The notes under the pieces are model-generated. The model made no database searches. It worked only from the letters and a program-made list of their open reading frames with translations, and was not told where the DNA came from. The translations under genes and the position numbers were made by a program. 64,000 nucleotides of DNA. Source: Plantago ovata. Lineage: Eukaryota > Streptophyta > Magnoliopsida > Lamiales > Plantaginaceae. Location of the stretch: NCBI GenBank assembly GCA_028274465.1, contig CM051456.1:88460753-88524752 (forward strand), read 5' to 3'. Below are positions 33,155 through 52,549 of the stretch, in pieces; position 1 is the first letter of the stretch, and every line of letters begins with the position of its first letter.

Positions 33155-35178
33155 CAATATGTATGTGCTACTGTTTGATTGATCGATGAAGTTTCGAATA
33201 TTCCTATCTTAGTAGTTTTGTTTGTTTTACGTTCACCTATCAAAGTAGGGGTTAGGAGTGTGATCTTTTGAGGTTTTTTCGGTTTTGAACTAAAAAAAAA
33301 TGCACACAGCCATTTTTTCTACCTTTTCCGGTTCCATAATTTTTTAATTTCTTTTTTGCCATTTTCGATTCAGTCCAGCCAGTGGTTGTCACACGCTCAT
33401 ATCATTCACCTTTCTAATATTAAATTGAAAAAGTACCGAAGTTTCTAGATACTATAAATGTACCTATATTGCATGTAGCCACCTTACAATATAAATCGAT
33501 CATGTATCGTTCTAAAAACAAGGTAAATTTAAACTGAAATAATTTTCATATAGTCAAAATTGTTAAATTATGTAGTTCATTTAATAGATGTAAAAGTTAG
33601 TTTCATTTAATTTAATAATGATAAGTGTCGAAATCTGAATAGTGGTTGGTACCGTGAGGCGTGAGTAGATGATTAATGAACCGGGTGGCGGGTCCTAGTG
33701 CTAACTTAATTTACTGTGCACTCCCTTCCACATTCACTAGTTCCACACATGTGTGATGGATGAATTGCAACCAACAACAATCAATCAATAAATAGGGTGA
33801 AGATCCACGGTGTGAAATGCCCGATGGGGCAAAGCTGTAATTCCTCTGGTTCAAATAAATATATTTGGGTTTGCTCAAAAAAGTAAATAGGGTGAAGAAG
33901 GGAGTTCCAATTTCTATAACTACTCGGCTACTCCATCCCTTCAAATAACTATACTCGTTTTTCCTTTTCAAATGTATCAATCTATAAAATATATCCAATC
34001 ATGAGAACTGAATGGGAAGCGTTAGACTGAACTTCACATGCCCTCAACATGTTTGGCTTCCGGCCTCTCAAATTGAGCATTGGCTTCTTGCATGGTGAGA
34101 TTCACGTCTAACTATTCACCTCTAACATGCAATATCGAAAGCCCTCTTGCAAATCCAATCTAAACACTCCACCTAATTCTGGGAGGTAAAATTTTTCGGA
34201 ATGGGATTGAGGAGTATCAATGTTTTAATGGGCAGGTTTAATAGCAAGATGCATGTGAGTTCGGTGACAAGGACGTCCCCTTCAATGCTTAACTGCTCTG
34301 ACTATGTGCAATCACATAAATTTTCCACCCACAGATTTTAGTGCAGTGCATACAAATCAGGGACTCAGTAACTGTGTGGGTCATTTATATGCACGGAAGT
34401 GCAAATTTCTTCAGACTAACTAATGCCCATCAGACTGGAAGTATAACCAAATCATCAAAACCATATCAGTATACCAGTATACCCTAGATTTAAAACGGAC
34501 AATATCACATCAACATATTAGTAGGATATGTAAGGACCAATGCACTAGTAACAACGCCAGTCGTACCAATCCATTAGTAGTCGGAGGACTCGGATCATTA
34601 CATTAAATCTTACGGTGGACGGTATATATTTAACCAACCTATATTTAAAAATAAAAGAATAAAATAAAAATTTTGAAAAAAAAACACTACAATGTTATTA
34701 AGTACTCCTCCGTCCATGATGGCATCTCAGATTCATTGATCAACAAAATAACGTTTGTATATTATTTAAAGGAAGACTAAAGAATAATATAATCGATAGA
34801 GGATATTATTTAAATGTATAAGAAATTAAATTTTTTTTTTTTTTTTTTAGTAGAGGGTCCACTATTCAAAAATACAAATGGGAAAATTTCATTTGGACTT
34901 CATAAAAAGCAAAGTTGGAAATGTTGGACGACAGAGGCAGTAGAAAACTAACAAAATGTATTTTATGTTTATGATAATAACACATACTCAATTTAGTAAT
35001 GAATGTTTCTCTTTTCAAAAAAAAAAAACAAACAAAACACATACTCAAAAACAACTTAACCGGAAAATATACCGCATGTGTTTTTGATAGATCAAACTCA
35101 ACCGGGCAACATTTTAGTTTCCATTGGTCTAATTGAAAGAGTTAATTTAGTGAAAAAGGAAAATAGTCAAGAGTCAGG
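33155..35178. other. Intergenic, no gene seen
   Basis: Sequence between the GDSL promoter and the 3' end of the next gene. No supported frame. A CTCCTCCGTCC-type MITE terminus lies at about 34708, and a 21-base T run near 34830. Confidence 0.45.
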
Positions 35179-41729
<6,551 letters not shown>

Positions 41730-42834
41730 TTAGAAGTGAATATATTAATTCAATTAATATATCATTTCAATTAATTCATAATTGAATTTCTAAAATACAA
41801 TTAATACTTCCAAGTATTATTTTGCCCACCATAAATTATAATTAATTCAATTAATTATAATTCCAGCATATATATTTCCTCTTGATAAGCTAATCCACCG
41901 TTTGTGTGAACCAGAGGGTCTCAGTGTATTAAGCTAGGCATCGTGGAATTCCTAGAGGATTCTACTTGCAATATTAATAAATGAGGACGTTTGAGAGGAT
42001 TCTCAAAACCACCTATTTTTGTGAAACATGTCGCACTCTTGCAGCGATGGTACAACCCCTTCATCTGACTTGCTCGAATACATCTTGAACACGATGAAGT
42101 GTCTATTCCAATAACGTACTCATGGCGTCTCCTGTGAGATGATTGATTTCGTGATATATTTAGGACCATCCTAAATATATCAATGCATTGGCCAACGACT
42201 TTATCAATCAACTATGAACGATTTGAGCATGCAGTGCACTCAGCTTTTACACATGAAAAATGAATCCTCCTCCAGGGACCAACTACCACCAACCCTATAT
42301 GTATTGACATGCACCCAGCTGGACCGTATCTACCTCGTACTCGGGTGTAAGCATTGGTTCCAGCCAAAGTACATGACTCAATATATGTGATGGTACAGCC
42401 CGAGAGTCAAATGACTAATGGCATCACTTCCACATCTCCGGTTCCCACAGACATTAGGTGTAAATTATACATCGAATGGGAGATCCGATGGGTACTTCAA
42501 TTGTTCATATATCTCCATGAACAACCATGCGCCGTTATGGAAATATCGTAGACGCAATCAATTTTGTGGTCGTGGAATCGGCTACACTCACTCCAATGAG
42601 TATAACGTTCAACGCATGCTAGTCTCAATTGCGTCACCCAGACCCTTACCCGAGATGACCATCGACTAGGGAGTGTTTGGGATATTTGATATTTCACATA
42701 GGTCCCACTTACTATGTGATAATCAAATGTACACTGGAGACATATTTGATATCCATACAAACAACCAAATACAGATATGGCATGCTAGTGCCCGGTGTAA
42801 TATATACATAAGTAAACATAAATATGAATTAACA

Positions 42835-42881
<47 letters not shown>

Positions 42882-42955
42882 CTGCTGACTGTGATAATGT
42901 ACATTTGTCCTTAAATGTGATTGTCTCTAGTACGTACCTACTTTCATTTTACTCA
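41730..42955 (-). repeat. Copia LTR remnant
   Basis: This stretch has the same layout as the LTR at about 53270-54428: AT-rich AATTAATT words, then AACCACCT, GGTACAACCCCTTCAT, GAATACATC, GTGTCTATTCCAATAACGTA, CATGGCGTCTC and, at the end, TTGTCTCTAGTACGTACCTA. It is diverged. No internal region adjoins it, so it may be a solo LTR or the end of a lost element. An (AT)n run lies at 42838-42880. Confidence 0.55.
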
Positions 42956-43180
42956 CAAACACTACAACAATTATATGGAGGTTAGATTTGTAATTAAAGT
43001 TAAATTTAGCTATTTCAAGACCCATTATGTGTGACACCAAATCAGTCTGGAAACCGAATAACTTTATAGGTCTCCACATCTCTTAAATTTCTCACACGTT
43101 AGCCGACGTGCATAGAAGACTCCGCACAATCAATAATCTCAATATTTAGTCTACTTTCAGCTTCAATTATCCATCTCTAC

Positions 43181-45943
43181 CACTATCAAAAAAAGGATGT
43201 TAGATGACAAGTTTTAGGTGACATTAGGGAAAATTATCAAAAAAAAGTAATTTTAGGTGGCACCTTAAAACTTGTCACCACAATTAAACTTTAGATGACA
43301 TTTTAGACTAAATTATCGAATAAAAATATTTTAGAATGACAAACATAATAAATTATCATAGAAAAATAGACTCTTAGATGATAAATTTAGAGAAGTTGTC
43401 AAGGAACGAAAATTCGGCGGCATATTCGTAAATAATAAACACTTGTGGGCTTTTTTGCAATTAAGGATAAGTTTGAAAAAGAACTTCATCTTCTTCATCG
43501 TTAGACAGAAACACACAGTCACGAACAAAAACTCTCAATATCTGTGAATAAATCCCTTTTCCTAAAACCCTAATTTTGATCCTTCTAAATCTAATCACAC
43601 AACTACAGCACTACCAATCAGAGATTCAGGAAAGGAAAGTCAATAATACGCGTCTGATGGATCGCGTTTGAATCTGGTGGCGTAGTTGCGTTTGAATCGG
43701 CTAGCAATCGTGTGAAGTGGCTGCGTTTGAATCTGGATGAGCAAGCTTTGATCAAATCGTTATCCAAATCCGAAGGTTGTGTCGTGTCCTTTGTTACAGA
43801 AGGTATGATGTACTTCAAACTTTGATGTACTTCAATTCTCCTAAATTTATGATTTAGGCACGTTTCTGTATGTGTATATTGATAAGTTCTAGATGAATAT
43901 TTGTAGCTATGTTTATTATTTGGCTTCAGATTGTTCCTCTACTTATGTATAACGTGGAGATATTATTTGACTTGTGTATGTTTATATGGTATTTATTATC
44001 TATTTAATTTGAGGCCTGAGCTACTTGGCAGAGTTATATTTTTCCTGAGTTGTTTATTACTTAGGTACAACATAATGATAATGGACAAAAGTTGGACTAG
44101 AGAGCAAAATAAGTTTCCGAATTCTTATATGGATGGTGTGCAATGTTTCCTTATGTTTGTCGCTGACAATGTGGTGGGGAGTGATAACATGATTAAATGT
44201 CCATGTGTGGTTTGCAACAACTCATTCTACAAGCCCATATATGAGGTTGAAAAGGATTTACACGTTAATGAATTTTCTCGTACATATGTACTTTGGAACA
44301 ATCATGGAGAGAAAGAGCTTGATAAAAATGAGGAGGATACTGATAATGATGTTCGTTTACCATCCGAGGACGAGATAAATGAGTTCCTAGCAGAAACAGA
44401 GGGTGTTGGTGATTATGAGGAAAATGATCAAGGTAATGATGATGTGGAATTTAATGTGTTCGATCAATGGGTACTTGGATGAATTGGTTGAAGGTCAACA
44501 TGTGGACATCGACTCTGAAGAAGAAGAAGAAGAAAGATTCCAGAAGTTGGTGGGTGATGCCAGAAATGAATTATATCCGGGCTGTGAGACTTCATCACTT
44601 TTAGCTACCCTAAAACTGCTACATCTGAAAGTTAAGGATAAATGGACGGACAAGTCTTTCAGTATGCTGCTGGACTTTATAAAAGGTGTCTTACCCGAAG
44701 GTGAAACTCTTCCATCGTCATTGTGTGGTGCTGAGAAGGAGTTGCTTGAACTTGGACTAGGGTATGAAGAGATTGATGCATGTAAGAACGGTTGTGTATT
44801 ATTCCGGAAAGAGAATGAAAACATGAACGAGTGTCCAGTTTGTAAAGATTCTAGGTGGAAGCCGCTTGGTAGTAAGATAAAGAGAGTTGCTCATAAGAAA
44901 TTGAGATACTTCCCCTTGAAGCCCCGGTTGCAATGACTCTTTGCATTCACCAAAACTGCTGCAAAAATGCGTTGGCACAAAGAGAAACGCAAAGTTGAGG
45001 ATGGAGTCTCAAGACATCCAGCCGATTCATTGGCTTGGAAACACCTTGATAGTCTATTTCCTGAGTTTTCTAAGGATGCACGGAATGTTAGGTTGGGTTT
45101 AGCATGTGAGGGATTAACTCCATGGTCAGACATTGGGAATTCACATACCATTTGGCCCATGATTCTTGTTGTTTATAATCTGCCCTCTTATGATTGTATG
45201 CGTGAACCATTTCTTATGTTGTCGATGCTTATATCGGGCCCAGATTATCCTGGGAAAAACATTGATGTGTATTTGCAGCCCCTAATCGAAGATTTGAAGG
45301 ACTTATGGGATGTTGGGGTCGAAACTTATGATGCTCTCACAAAAGAGAAGTTTCTAATGCGTGTTGTGTTGTTGTGGACCATAAGTGACTCGCCTGGATA
45401 TAGTCTTTTGTCAGGGTGGCAAGCATCAGGTTATTATGCATGCCCATGCTATCTAGATGAGACAGATTCTACACAATTAAGAACAAAGATATGTTACATG
45501 GGACATCGTCGTTTTATACCCAAAAGACACCCTTTCCGCAGGAACATGTCTAATTTCAATGGTAAAGAGGAGCATAGAGAGAAACCTAAACAATTTTCAG
45601 GTGAAGAAATATTGTATTGGCTTAATTCATTGCATGATGTGTTCATTGCAGCTGGAAATCATAAAAGAAAACGTGATTCTGATCAAGTAAATTGGGATAA
45701 AATAAGTTGTTTCTACCAGTTGCCATATTGGCACATGTTGAAGATAAGACACAATCTTGATTCGATGCACGTTGATAAGATTATATGTGATAATGTCCTT
45801 GGTACATTATTTGATATTAAAGGAAAAACAAAAGACCCTAATGTTGCAATAGAAGATTTACGCGATATGGGTATTAGGAAGGAGCTGCACCTGCAAGATA
45901 ATGGCAATAAAATCTTCAGGCCACCTGCATGTTTTACCAGCTG
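43181..45943 (+). mobile_element. CACTA transposon, 5' part
   Basis: The terminus CACTATCAAAAAAAGGATGT at 43181 starts with the CACTA signature. Behind it TTAGATGACA/TTAGGTGACA-like subterminal words recur to about 43400, as is usual in plant CACTA elements. The transposase gene follows in the same orientation from 44081. The 3' part is gone: the coding sequence stops abruptly at about 45943, where other repeat DNA begins. An alternative CACTACAAC end at 42960 was considered. Confidence 0.7.
44081..45943 (+). pseudogene. CACTA TNP2-type transposase, broken and truncated
   Basis: The start MDKSWTREQNKFPNSYMDGV is the usual beginning of the transposase-associated domain (PF13963), with KCPCVVCNNSFY as its zinc-like part. 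An acidic linker follows. The TNP2 domain (PF02992) shows NECPVCKDSRWK, MRWHKEKRKVEDGVSRHPAD, LACEGLTPWSDIGNSHTIWP, ISGPDYPGKNIDVYLQPLI and LPYWHMLKIRHNLDSMHVDK. The frame shifts near 44465. A TGA at 44934, where family members have Arg, interrupts it (CGA to TGA). The protein ends within the domain after KIFRPPACF because of the truncation. Confidence 0.85.
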
Positions 45944-46330
45944 CACAGTTCCGATTTGATCGGAGCTGTAGTGGCAGAGCAAATTGGAGTTGTGAAACTC
46001 CGATTTGTTGGTTTTTCTTCCTTTTTTTTAAATTTTTTAAATTTTTTTGAGTGATATTTTAAAATAGAAAATTTATTAGGGCTTAGTTGTAATAAAATTT
46101 GGGACAAATTTGGAATTTAAAAAAATTATATGCCTTATGTTGAATTATTAAGTGACAAATTGGTAAAATTAAAAATATTTGAGGCAAATGTGTAATTAAT
46201 AAAAATTGGAGTTGTTTGGTCTCATTCAAAATTCAATATTTTACCAAGGGTAAAATTGTATTTTCATTTATTTAATTCGCCAAAAATCAACTTCGTAGGT
46301 TTAGGTGTAATTAAATCTATCTAACAAGGA
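45944..46330. repeat. Repeat fragment related to the intron-4 MITE
   Basis: Directly after the broken transposase come AGCTGCACAGTTCCGATTTGATCGGAGCTG-type palindromic words, then AT-rich sequence with GTGTAATTAA and a TAAATCTATCTAACAAGG end. The GGAGCT/AGCTCC words and the end resemble the unit at 37004-37680. It is probably the piece that truncated the CACTA element. Confidence 0.4.
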
Positions 46331-46747
46331 TCTTATAACATACACCTCTAATATCACTTATATTTCCATAAGCTTTTCCATGACATTTAATTTGATATTA
46401 CATGTACAGCTTTATACTATGGATACATCACCCGTCCATTATATATGATTGAAAATCACATCTAAAACAACGATATGACTAAGAAAGTTAAGATTTTTTA
46501 TTCTGTATGAAGTATTTACAATTAGTTTAGTTTCTAGATTTTCTTAAGAGAAGAAAAAGTGGAGAACAACATTTTTTTGAAATGAAGAAGAAAATTGTTG
46601 CCTTTTCAGTATAGACGATGTAGTGGTTTATATTTGTTATTTATTAGTACATATTGTCTATTTTCCTTACTAACATGCTATGTGTACAATCATGTAGTGT
46701 AAAAATATAATCTACTACTACTACCCACCTTTCTGTAACATTGCTAT
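46331..46747. other. No gene seen
   Basis: AT-rich sequence between the repeat fragment and the 3' end of the LINE. No supported frame. Confidence 0.5.
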
Positions 46748-48930
46748 CTTTTTTTTTAATGAATTCTACTGTATTCTCATTTCCAAACAAACAATACAAA
46801 ATCGTCGATCCTTAGATCCAGACGCGACCATTCCCGGCCAGTTCTTCACAATTGACATAAATTCACAGTAAACTATACAACTGGCCTAACTAAGCAATTA
46901 CAAGCTATAAGACAACTTTGCCAGTTTCTCATTCGCATGACTTCGCATTCGAACAACATCCTGAATTTCACTGTCTATCCTCACATTAAAAGGCTGTTGG
47001 CTAAACACCTTTCCATTTCTATGCCTCCAAATAATATAGATAGTTTCAGTAAAGGCAATTTTGAGCAACTGTGCCCTCAAGTTCTTTCTTCTCGTGTGCC
47101 AATCCACCCATACAATTTCATCTTCAAACTGCTGTGGGACATGATTCACTTGCATCCATCTCAACACTCTTTCCCAAACCATTCTTGTATTATCACAATC
47201 AAAGAAGAGGTGATTTACACTTTCACCTTCTCCACAAAGAACACAAGCATCATTATCAACAATGCCCATATTCAGGAGGCGATCTTTAGTATATAACCTG
47301 TTCAAACATGCCATCCAGAGTGTAACCTGTGATCTGGGTCTGGCCTTGTTATCAAAAAATAGTTTACGCCAGGCAGCAGGCTGTTTTTCACCTCTGAGCT
47401 CCAGATAAATAGCTCTAGTATCAAACTGATCCATTCACTGCGCATTATCCCACGCAGCCAGATTCTGTACCTTCTCACGCATTGCCAGAATCCGTTTAAA
47501 CAACCAGGAGCAGGTTGTATTCATTTCATAATCTTCAACTTGTTGGCCTTTCAGATAATATCCATGCAACCAACGGACCTAAAGACGATCCGAATTCTTG
47601 CTCAAATGCCATAACAGTTTGGCAAGCTGCATTGTTCCAGTCCATCAGAGACACCATATTCATCCCTCCCTGCGTTTTTGTGTCACAAACTTTGGCCCAA
47701 GATACTGGTGCTTTTCTTGAAATTTGCTCCGTACCACTCCAAAGAAAAGAGCGGCAGTGTGCCTCACCCTTGTTAACACCTTCTTGGGGATTGGAAAGAT
47801 TTGCATCCAATAATTCGTCGTAGAAAAAATGACGCTCTTAATCAATTCCAGTCTACCTGCATAACTCAATAGACGCGTGGTCCAATGCTTAAGACTATTC
47901 AAGATTTTATCCATCAGTTGCTGATAATGGTTGATAGATAATTTCTTACTATCAAGTGGAATCCCCAGATACTTGAACGGCAAATGACCACGTGTAAAAC
48001 CTGTAGCATCCAATAAAGAATCCTCTTGATCTTGTGTTAAGCCACCACAATACAGATTACTCTTAGATGGGTTAGCTACTAGTCCTGTGGATTTAGAAAA
48101 AGTAGCAAACTTATCCATCAAGAGTTGAACAGAGATGTTATCACCACGCGCAAACAACAACAGATCATCAGCAAAACAAATGTTTGTTATATTCAATAAT
48201 TCTCATTTGGGATGCCAATTAAAATCAGGATTCTGTGAAACAGATTGAAGCACCCGATGCAAGTACTCCATGATAATAACAAACAAAAGCGGGGAGATAG
48301 GATCACCTTGGCGGAGCCCACTTTTGGCCGGCAACATGGAGCACCTTGAATCACATATCTGTAAGAGACAGATATTACACAAGCCATTATCCAATTGATA
48401 AACAAACCTGAAAAACCCAACTCTTTCAGAATTTGTTCCAAAGCACACCACTCCACACTATCATACGCCTTTTGATGTCAATCTGAATGATAAATCGAGG
48501 AGAAATACCCTTTCTTCCATGACCTCGAATTAATTCCTGAGCAATAAAAATATTATCATGTATTACCTTCCCCGGCAAGAAAGCGGATTGGCCTGTCATC
48601 CACTACATGATTAATTACTGCTCCCAATCTCTTTGTAAGTATCTTAGAGATGATTTTATACAAGGTTGTACAACAAGAGATTGGACGAAACTCCTTCATA
48701 GTCTGCGCATCACTAGATTTCGAAATCAAAGTTACCAGAGTATAATTGACCACTTTATACAATCTTCCTGTGGCAAAGAAATTCTGGACAGCTTCAATAT
48801 TGTCAAATTTTATGATTGGCCAGGCATCCTTAAAAAAGTTTGCATTAAAAACCATCCACACCCGGAGCTTTATTATTGCCAATTGACTGTACCGCTGCCC
48901 ATATTTCTTTACTACCACTAATACATATAT
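46748..48930 (-). mobile_element. LINE (non-LTR retrotransposon), 5'-truncated
   Basis: The element lies on the minus strand. Its 3' end is marked by an A run (plus-strand T run at 46749-46758), after the C-terminal domain. It contains only the RT and the zf-RVT domain; endonuclease and ORF1 are missing, as expected for 5'-truncated LINE copies, though the left end may also have been cut by the copia fragment at 48970. Confidence 0.75.
46898..48918 (-). pseudogene. LINE reverse transcriptase with zf-RVT domain, broken
   Basis: Blocks of an L1-type RT in order: KEFRPISCCTTLYKIISKIL (near 48700), EWCALEQILKELGFSGLFIN, GLRQGDPISPLLFVIIMEYL (near 48290), and the active site CFADDLLLFARG (near 48170). 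Then come FKYLGIPLDSKKL and WTRLLSYAGRLELIKSV. The C-terminal part (47434-46898) is a zf-RVT domain with RLYTKDRLLNMGI, CVLCGEGESVNHLFFDC and WERVLRWMQV. Frame changes near 48330, 48190, 47660 and 47450 and several stops make it a pseudogene. Confidence 0.85.
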
Positions 48931-49007
48931 GATGAGTATACAATGTTATTTTCTTATTTTTTTAGAAAGGTTGCTCATAATATTTTCATTTATTAGTACC
49001 GGCTTTA

Positions 49008-51860
49008 TTGGCCGATCATATTCGAAATGAAGCAAGGAAAAAGAAACTTTTGAAAGAGGAAGCCCATAGTGTTGTCAATGGTGTTCCTAAGTTGTCTAAA
49101 TCTGGTAAGATTGTGTGTGGTGACTGTTTGAGAGGTAAACAGACAAGGGTTGCCCATAGTGTTGCTCAACCTAGTGCTCAACCCTCTGGTACGTCTTCTT
49201 GCTTTGAACTCATGCATATGGATTTGATGGGTCCAATGGAAGTCAGTACTATTGGTGGTAAGAAATATGTGTATGTGATTGTTGATGACTTTTCTAGATT
49301 CACTTGGGTCTCTTTTTTAAAAGATAAGTTACAAACTTTTGATGCTTTCACTACTTTGCATGCTAGAGTCAAGAACATGTATAACTCATCTGTCAAAAGA
49401 ATTAGGTCTGACCATGGAAGAGAATTTGAAAATTCATCTTTTTCCAATTTTTGTAATAAAGAAGGAATCTTCCATGAATATTCTGCTCCCAAAACTTCCC
49501 AACAAAATGGGATTGCGGAAAGAAAGAATAGGACTTTACAAGATATGGGTAGGGTTATGCTTAGTTCCATGAATATTGCAAAACGTTTCTGGGGTGAAGC
49601 TTTTAATACTGCATGCCATATTATCAATAGAGTCTACTTGAGACCTGGAACCACTATGACACCTTATGAGATTTTAAAAGGCGAGAAACCTAACTTGAAG
49701 TACTTTCATGTCTTTGGTTGTGTTTGCTATATCCTTAATGATAGAGATCATTTGTCTAAGTTAGATGCTAAGAGTGATAAAGCGGTCTTTCTTGTCTACT
49801 TTGACAATAGTCATGCCTTTAGAGTGTACAATCTAAGGACTCAAACTATTCAAGAGTCTGTTAATGTTACGTTTGATGATTCTCTTAGTATAACTGGACG
49901 AAAAGATGAAGCATGTACATTGGACATAGTACAGTTGCCTTATGGATCTCCACAGGTTTCAGTTGAGAAGACTGCAGTTGCAGAATCCAGCGGGGTTGAT
50001 AAAGAGGTTGTCCCAACACCTACCCCAACCCCTGTGTCTACTGCAGAACCTGTTGCTCCAGCAGTTGAACCACCAACACCACAAATTGTTCCTGATAATC
50101 CTGATGACCATGATACACCTGAAGAAAGTGATAACAATGCTGAATCTGATGATGATCAAGAAGAAGAGGGTACTACTGATGTTACTCCTAGCACAAGTTT
50201 GAGAAATAAGTCCAAAGAAAGTACTACTGAAGGTACTTCTTCTGCCAGGGAACTTCGTGACAAGCCCCCTGTCGACTATAGGAAGCTTGCTGGACTTAAA
50301 GCCAACATGGTAATGACATGTGCTTGTTGTAATGATGAGTCACATGCCAAGGTACGCATTACATACTATGTTTCTGCACTTGAACCTAAGAATGTTAAGG
50401 AAGCTCTTACTGATAATTTTTGGATATGTGCTATGCAAGATGAACTTAATCAGTTTCAAAAACTTGATGTTTGAGAATTAGTGCCTAGGCCTACCAATAC
50501 TAATGTGATAGGTACTAAGTGGATTTTCAAAAATAAAACTGATGAAAGTGGGGTGGTTGTTAGAAACAAGGCTAGATTAGTAGCTCAAGGCTACACACAG
50601 GTTGAAGGGGTAGATTATGATGAAACCTTTGCGCCTGTTGCTAGAATTGAATCTATTCGACTACTTCTTGCTATTGCATGTTTTCTTAAAATTACCTTAT
50701 ATCAAATGGATGTTAAAGGTTCTTTCTTGTATGGAGACATTGATGGTGATGCTTATCTTAAACAACCTAAAGGCTTTACTGATCCTTTTAATCCTGATCA
50801 TGTCTATAAACTTAAGAAAGCTTTGTATGGACTCAAACAAGCTCCACGAGCTTGGTATGAGAAGCTAACTGAATTTCTTCTTGAGTCTGGCTTTAAAAGA
50901 GGTGCAGGTGACAGGACACTATTCATTCTCAGAACGGACAAACATATTTCCATCGCTCAAATTTATGTTGACGACATTGTCTTTGGCTCCAGCAGCAAAC
51001 AACTTCTGGATAAATTTGTCACGGCTACGTCAACAAATTTCGAGATGAGCATGATTGGTGAACTCAATTACTTCTTGGGCTTACAGATTAAGCAACACAA
51101 GCATGGTTTATTCTTGAACCAGTCGAAATATGCAAAGAATCTAGTGAAGAGATTTGTCCTGGAAAGTGCAAAACCCTTAAAAACTCCAATGGGTTCCACT
51201 GTGAAAATCAGCAGAGATGGGGTTGAGGAGAGTGTTGACCCAACCCTCTACAGATCCATGATTGGTAGCCTCATATATCTTTCAGCCTCAAGACCAGATA
51301 TCATGTATGCAGTGTGTGTGTGTGCTCGGTATCAATCTGATCCCAAAATCACCCACTTGAATGCTGTCAAGAGAATCCTAAGGTATGTTTCTGGAACCAT
51401 TGAACTTGATATATGGTATACTAGCGATACTACTTTAAATCTTTGTGGTTTTTCTGATTTTGATTGGGCTGGTGATTTAGATGATAGGAAGTCTACTAGT
51501 GGAGGATGTTTCTATATAGGAAATAACTTAGGTTCTTGGTTTAGCAAAAAACATAACTGTGGGGCTACTCAACTTTTGTGGTTAAAGTCTATGTTATCAG
51601 ACTATGGTCTCAAGTGTGCTTCAGTGTTACTTTTATGTGATAATTTGAGTGCTATTCATTTGTCTCATAACCCTGTACATCATGCTAGGTCTAAGCATAT
51701 AAATATTAGACACCATTTTCTGAGAGAACTTGTTGAGGCTCATAGTTTAGACATTGAACATATAGAAACTACCAACCAACTTGCTGATTTGTTCACGAAG
51801 CCTTTGGATACTGAGAGATTTCTAAGTCTTAGGAGGTCTCTTGGTCTCGGCACTGTCTAA
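49008..51860 (+). pseudogene. Copia integrase-RT-RNase H polyprotein fragment
   Basis: The frame is open from 49008 to 51860 apart from one TGA (50472-50474) in KLDV*ELVPRP, where Trp is expected (TGG to TGA). Integrase: CGDCLRGKQTR, LMHMDLMGPME, RSDHGREFEN, SQQNGIAERKNRTL. The linker is rich in Pro, Thr and acidic residues. [50 protein letters not shown]. RNase H starts with [20 protein letters not shown] and ends with CDNLSAIHL and KHINIRHHF. Between SKKHNC and TQLLWLK about 16 residues are missing in frame compared with the other copia element here, including the STESEY-type block with the catalytic Glu; RNase H should therefore be inactive. Confidence 0.88.
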
Positions 51861-52500
51861 AAACTAGGATTGTCCCATGGGTTGACTTAACACCACAATC
51901 AACACCTGTAGTCTGCATGTGGTGCGTGTGTATGCATTTTCAATTTTGTGTGTCCGTGATAGCATTTACTTGCTATGTGTATATTTCGTGTCAGTCTACA
52001 TACTATGTTGCAAGTAAGTTTGTTTGTAAGATTTCTTGGAATGCATGAGAAAGAGGAACTCTTTAAAAATTACTAGTCCCTGTTGACCCTTGTTTTGCTC
52101 ACTTATTGGAAGCCCTCTCCTAGAGCTTGAGCAGCTCAAACTTTTGTGATTGACAAATATGGTCTTTCATATCTAGGAGCCTTGAATTTCCTATGAGCAT
52201 ATCTATGCCTTATTAACAGGAGAAAGAGCACATTAGGGGCCTTGAATTCTCTAATTGTAGCTAAACAAGTGCCGCAAAGGCCCGAAAGGCAAGGAGGGTA
52301 AAACTTGTCTCAGGTTTTCTGGCAATCTTTGGGTCTCAAGTCTATGAAGGTTCGGAAAGAAACAAATGCAAAAAGATGCATTAAAAATTAATGAACAACA
52401 TTTAAAAATATATATATAAATTGCAAAATTGCCCATGGACATTGCACTAAGATTTAAACAAAGACCAGAGAACAACTTGTTTCAAACGTCTTCAAAAATA
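51861..52500 (+). other. 3' non-coding region of the copia fragment
   Basis: After the RNase H stop no frame of note is found. The sequence is T-rich with words such as GAGGAACTCTTTAAAAATTAC. The end of the element is not defined; no LTR terminus was recognised. Confidence 0.4.
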
Positions 52501-52549
52501 GAAAAAGGAAAAATACAGGTGAGGCTTTTGATGATTACTGGGTTTCTTG

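Larger units (their letters stand above)
48970..52500 (+). mobile_element. Sire-like Ty1/copia fragment, plus strand
   Basis: The fragment starts in the GAG-pre-integrase domain and runs through integrase, RT and RNase H, then about 640 bases of non-coding 3' sequence. Gag, protease and both LTRs are missing. RT words such as [19 protein letters not shown] are close to those of the Sire-type element at 10700-10980, so it is probably of the same lineage but another family. The left junction is with the LINE at about 48930-48970. Confidence 0.8.

Noticed and set aside
42960..42974. CACTACAAC as the 5' end of the CACTA element
   Set aside because: It starts with CACTA, but the subterminal repeat words begin only after the CACTATCAAAAAAAGG motif at 43181, which is the better terminus. 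It remains a weak alternative.
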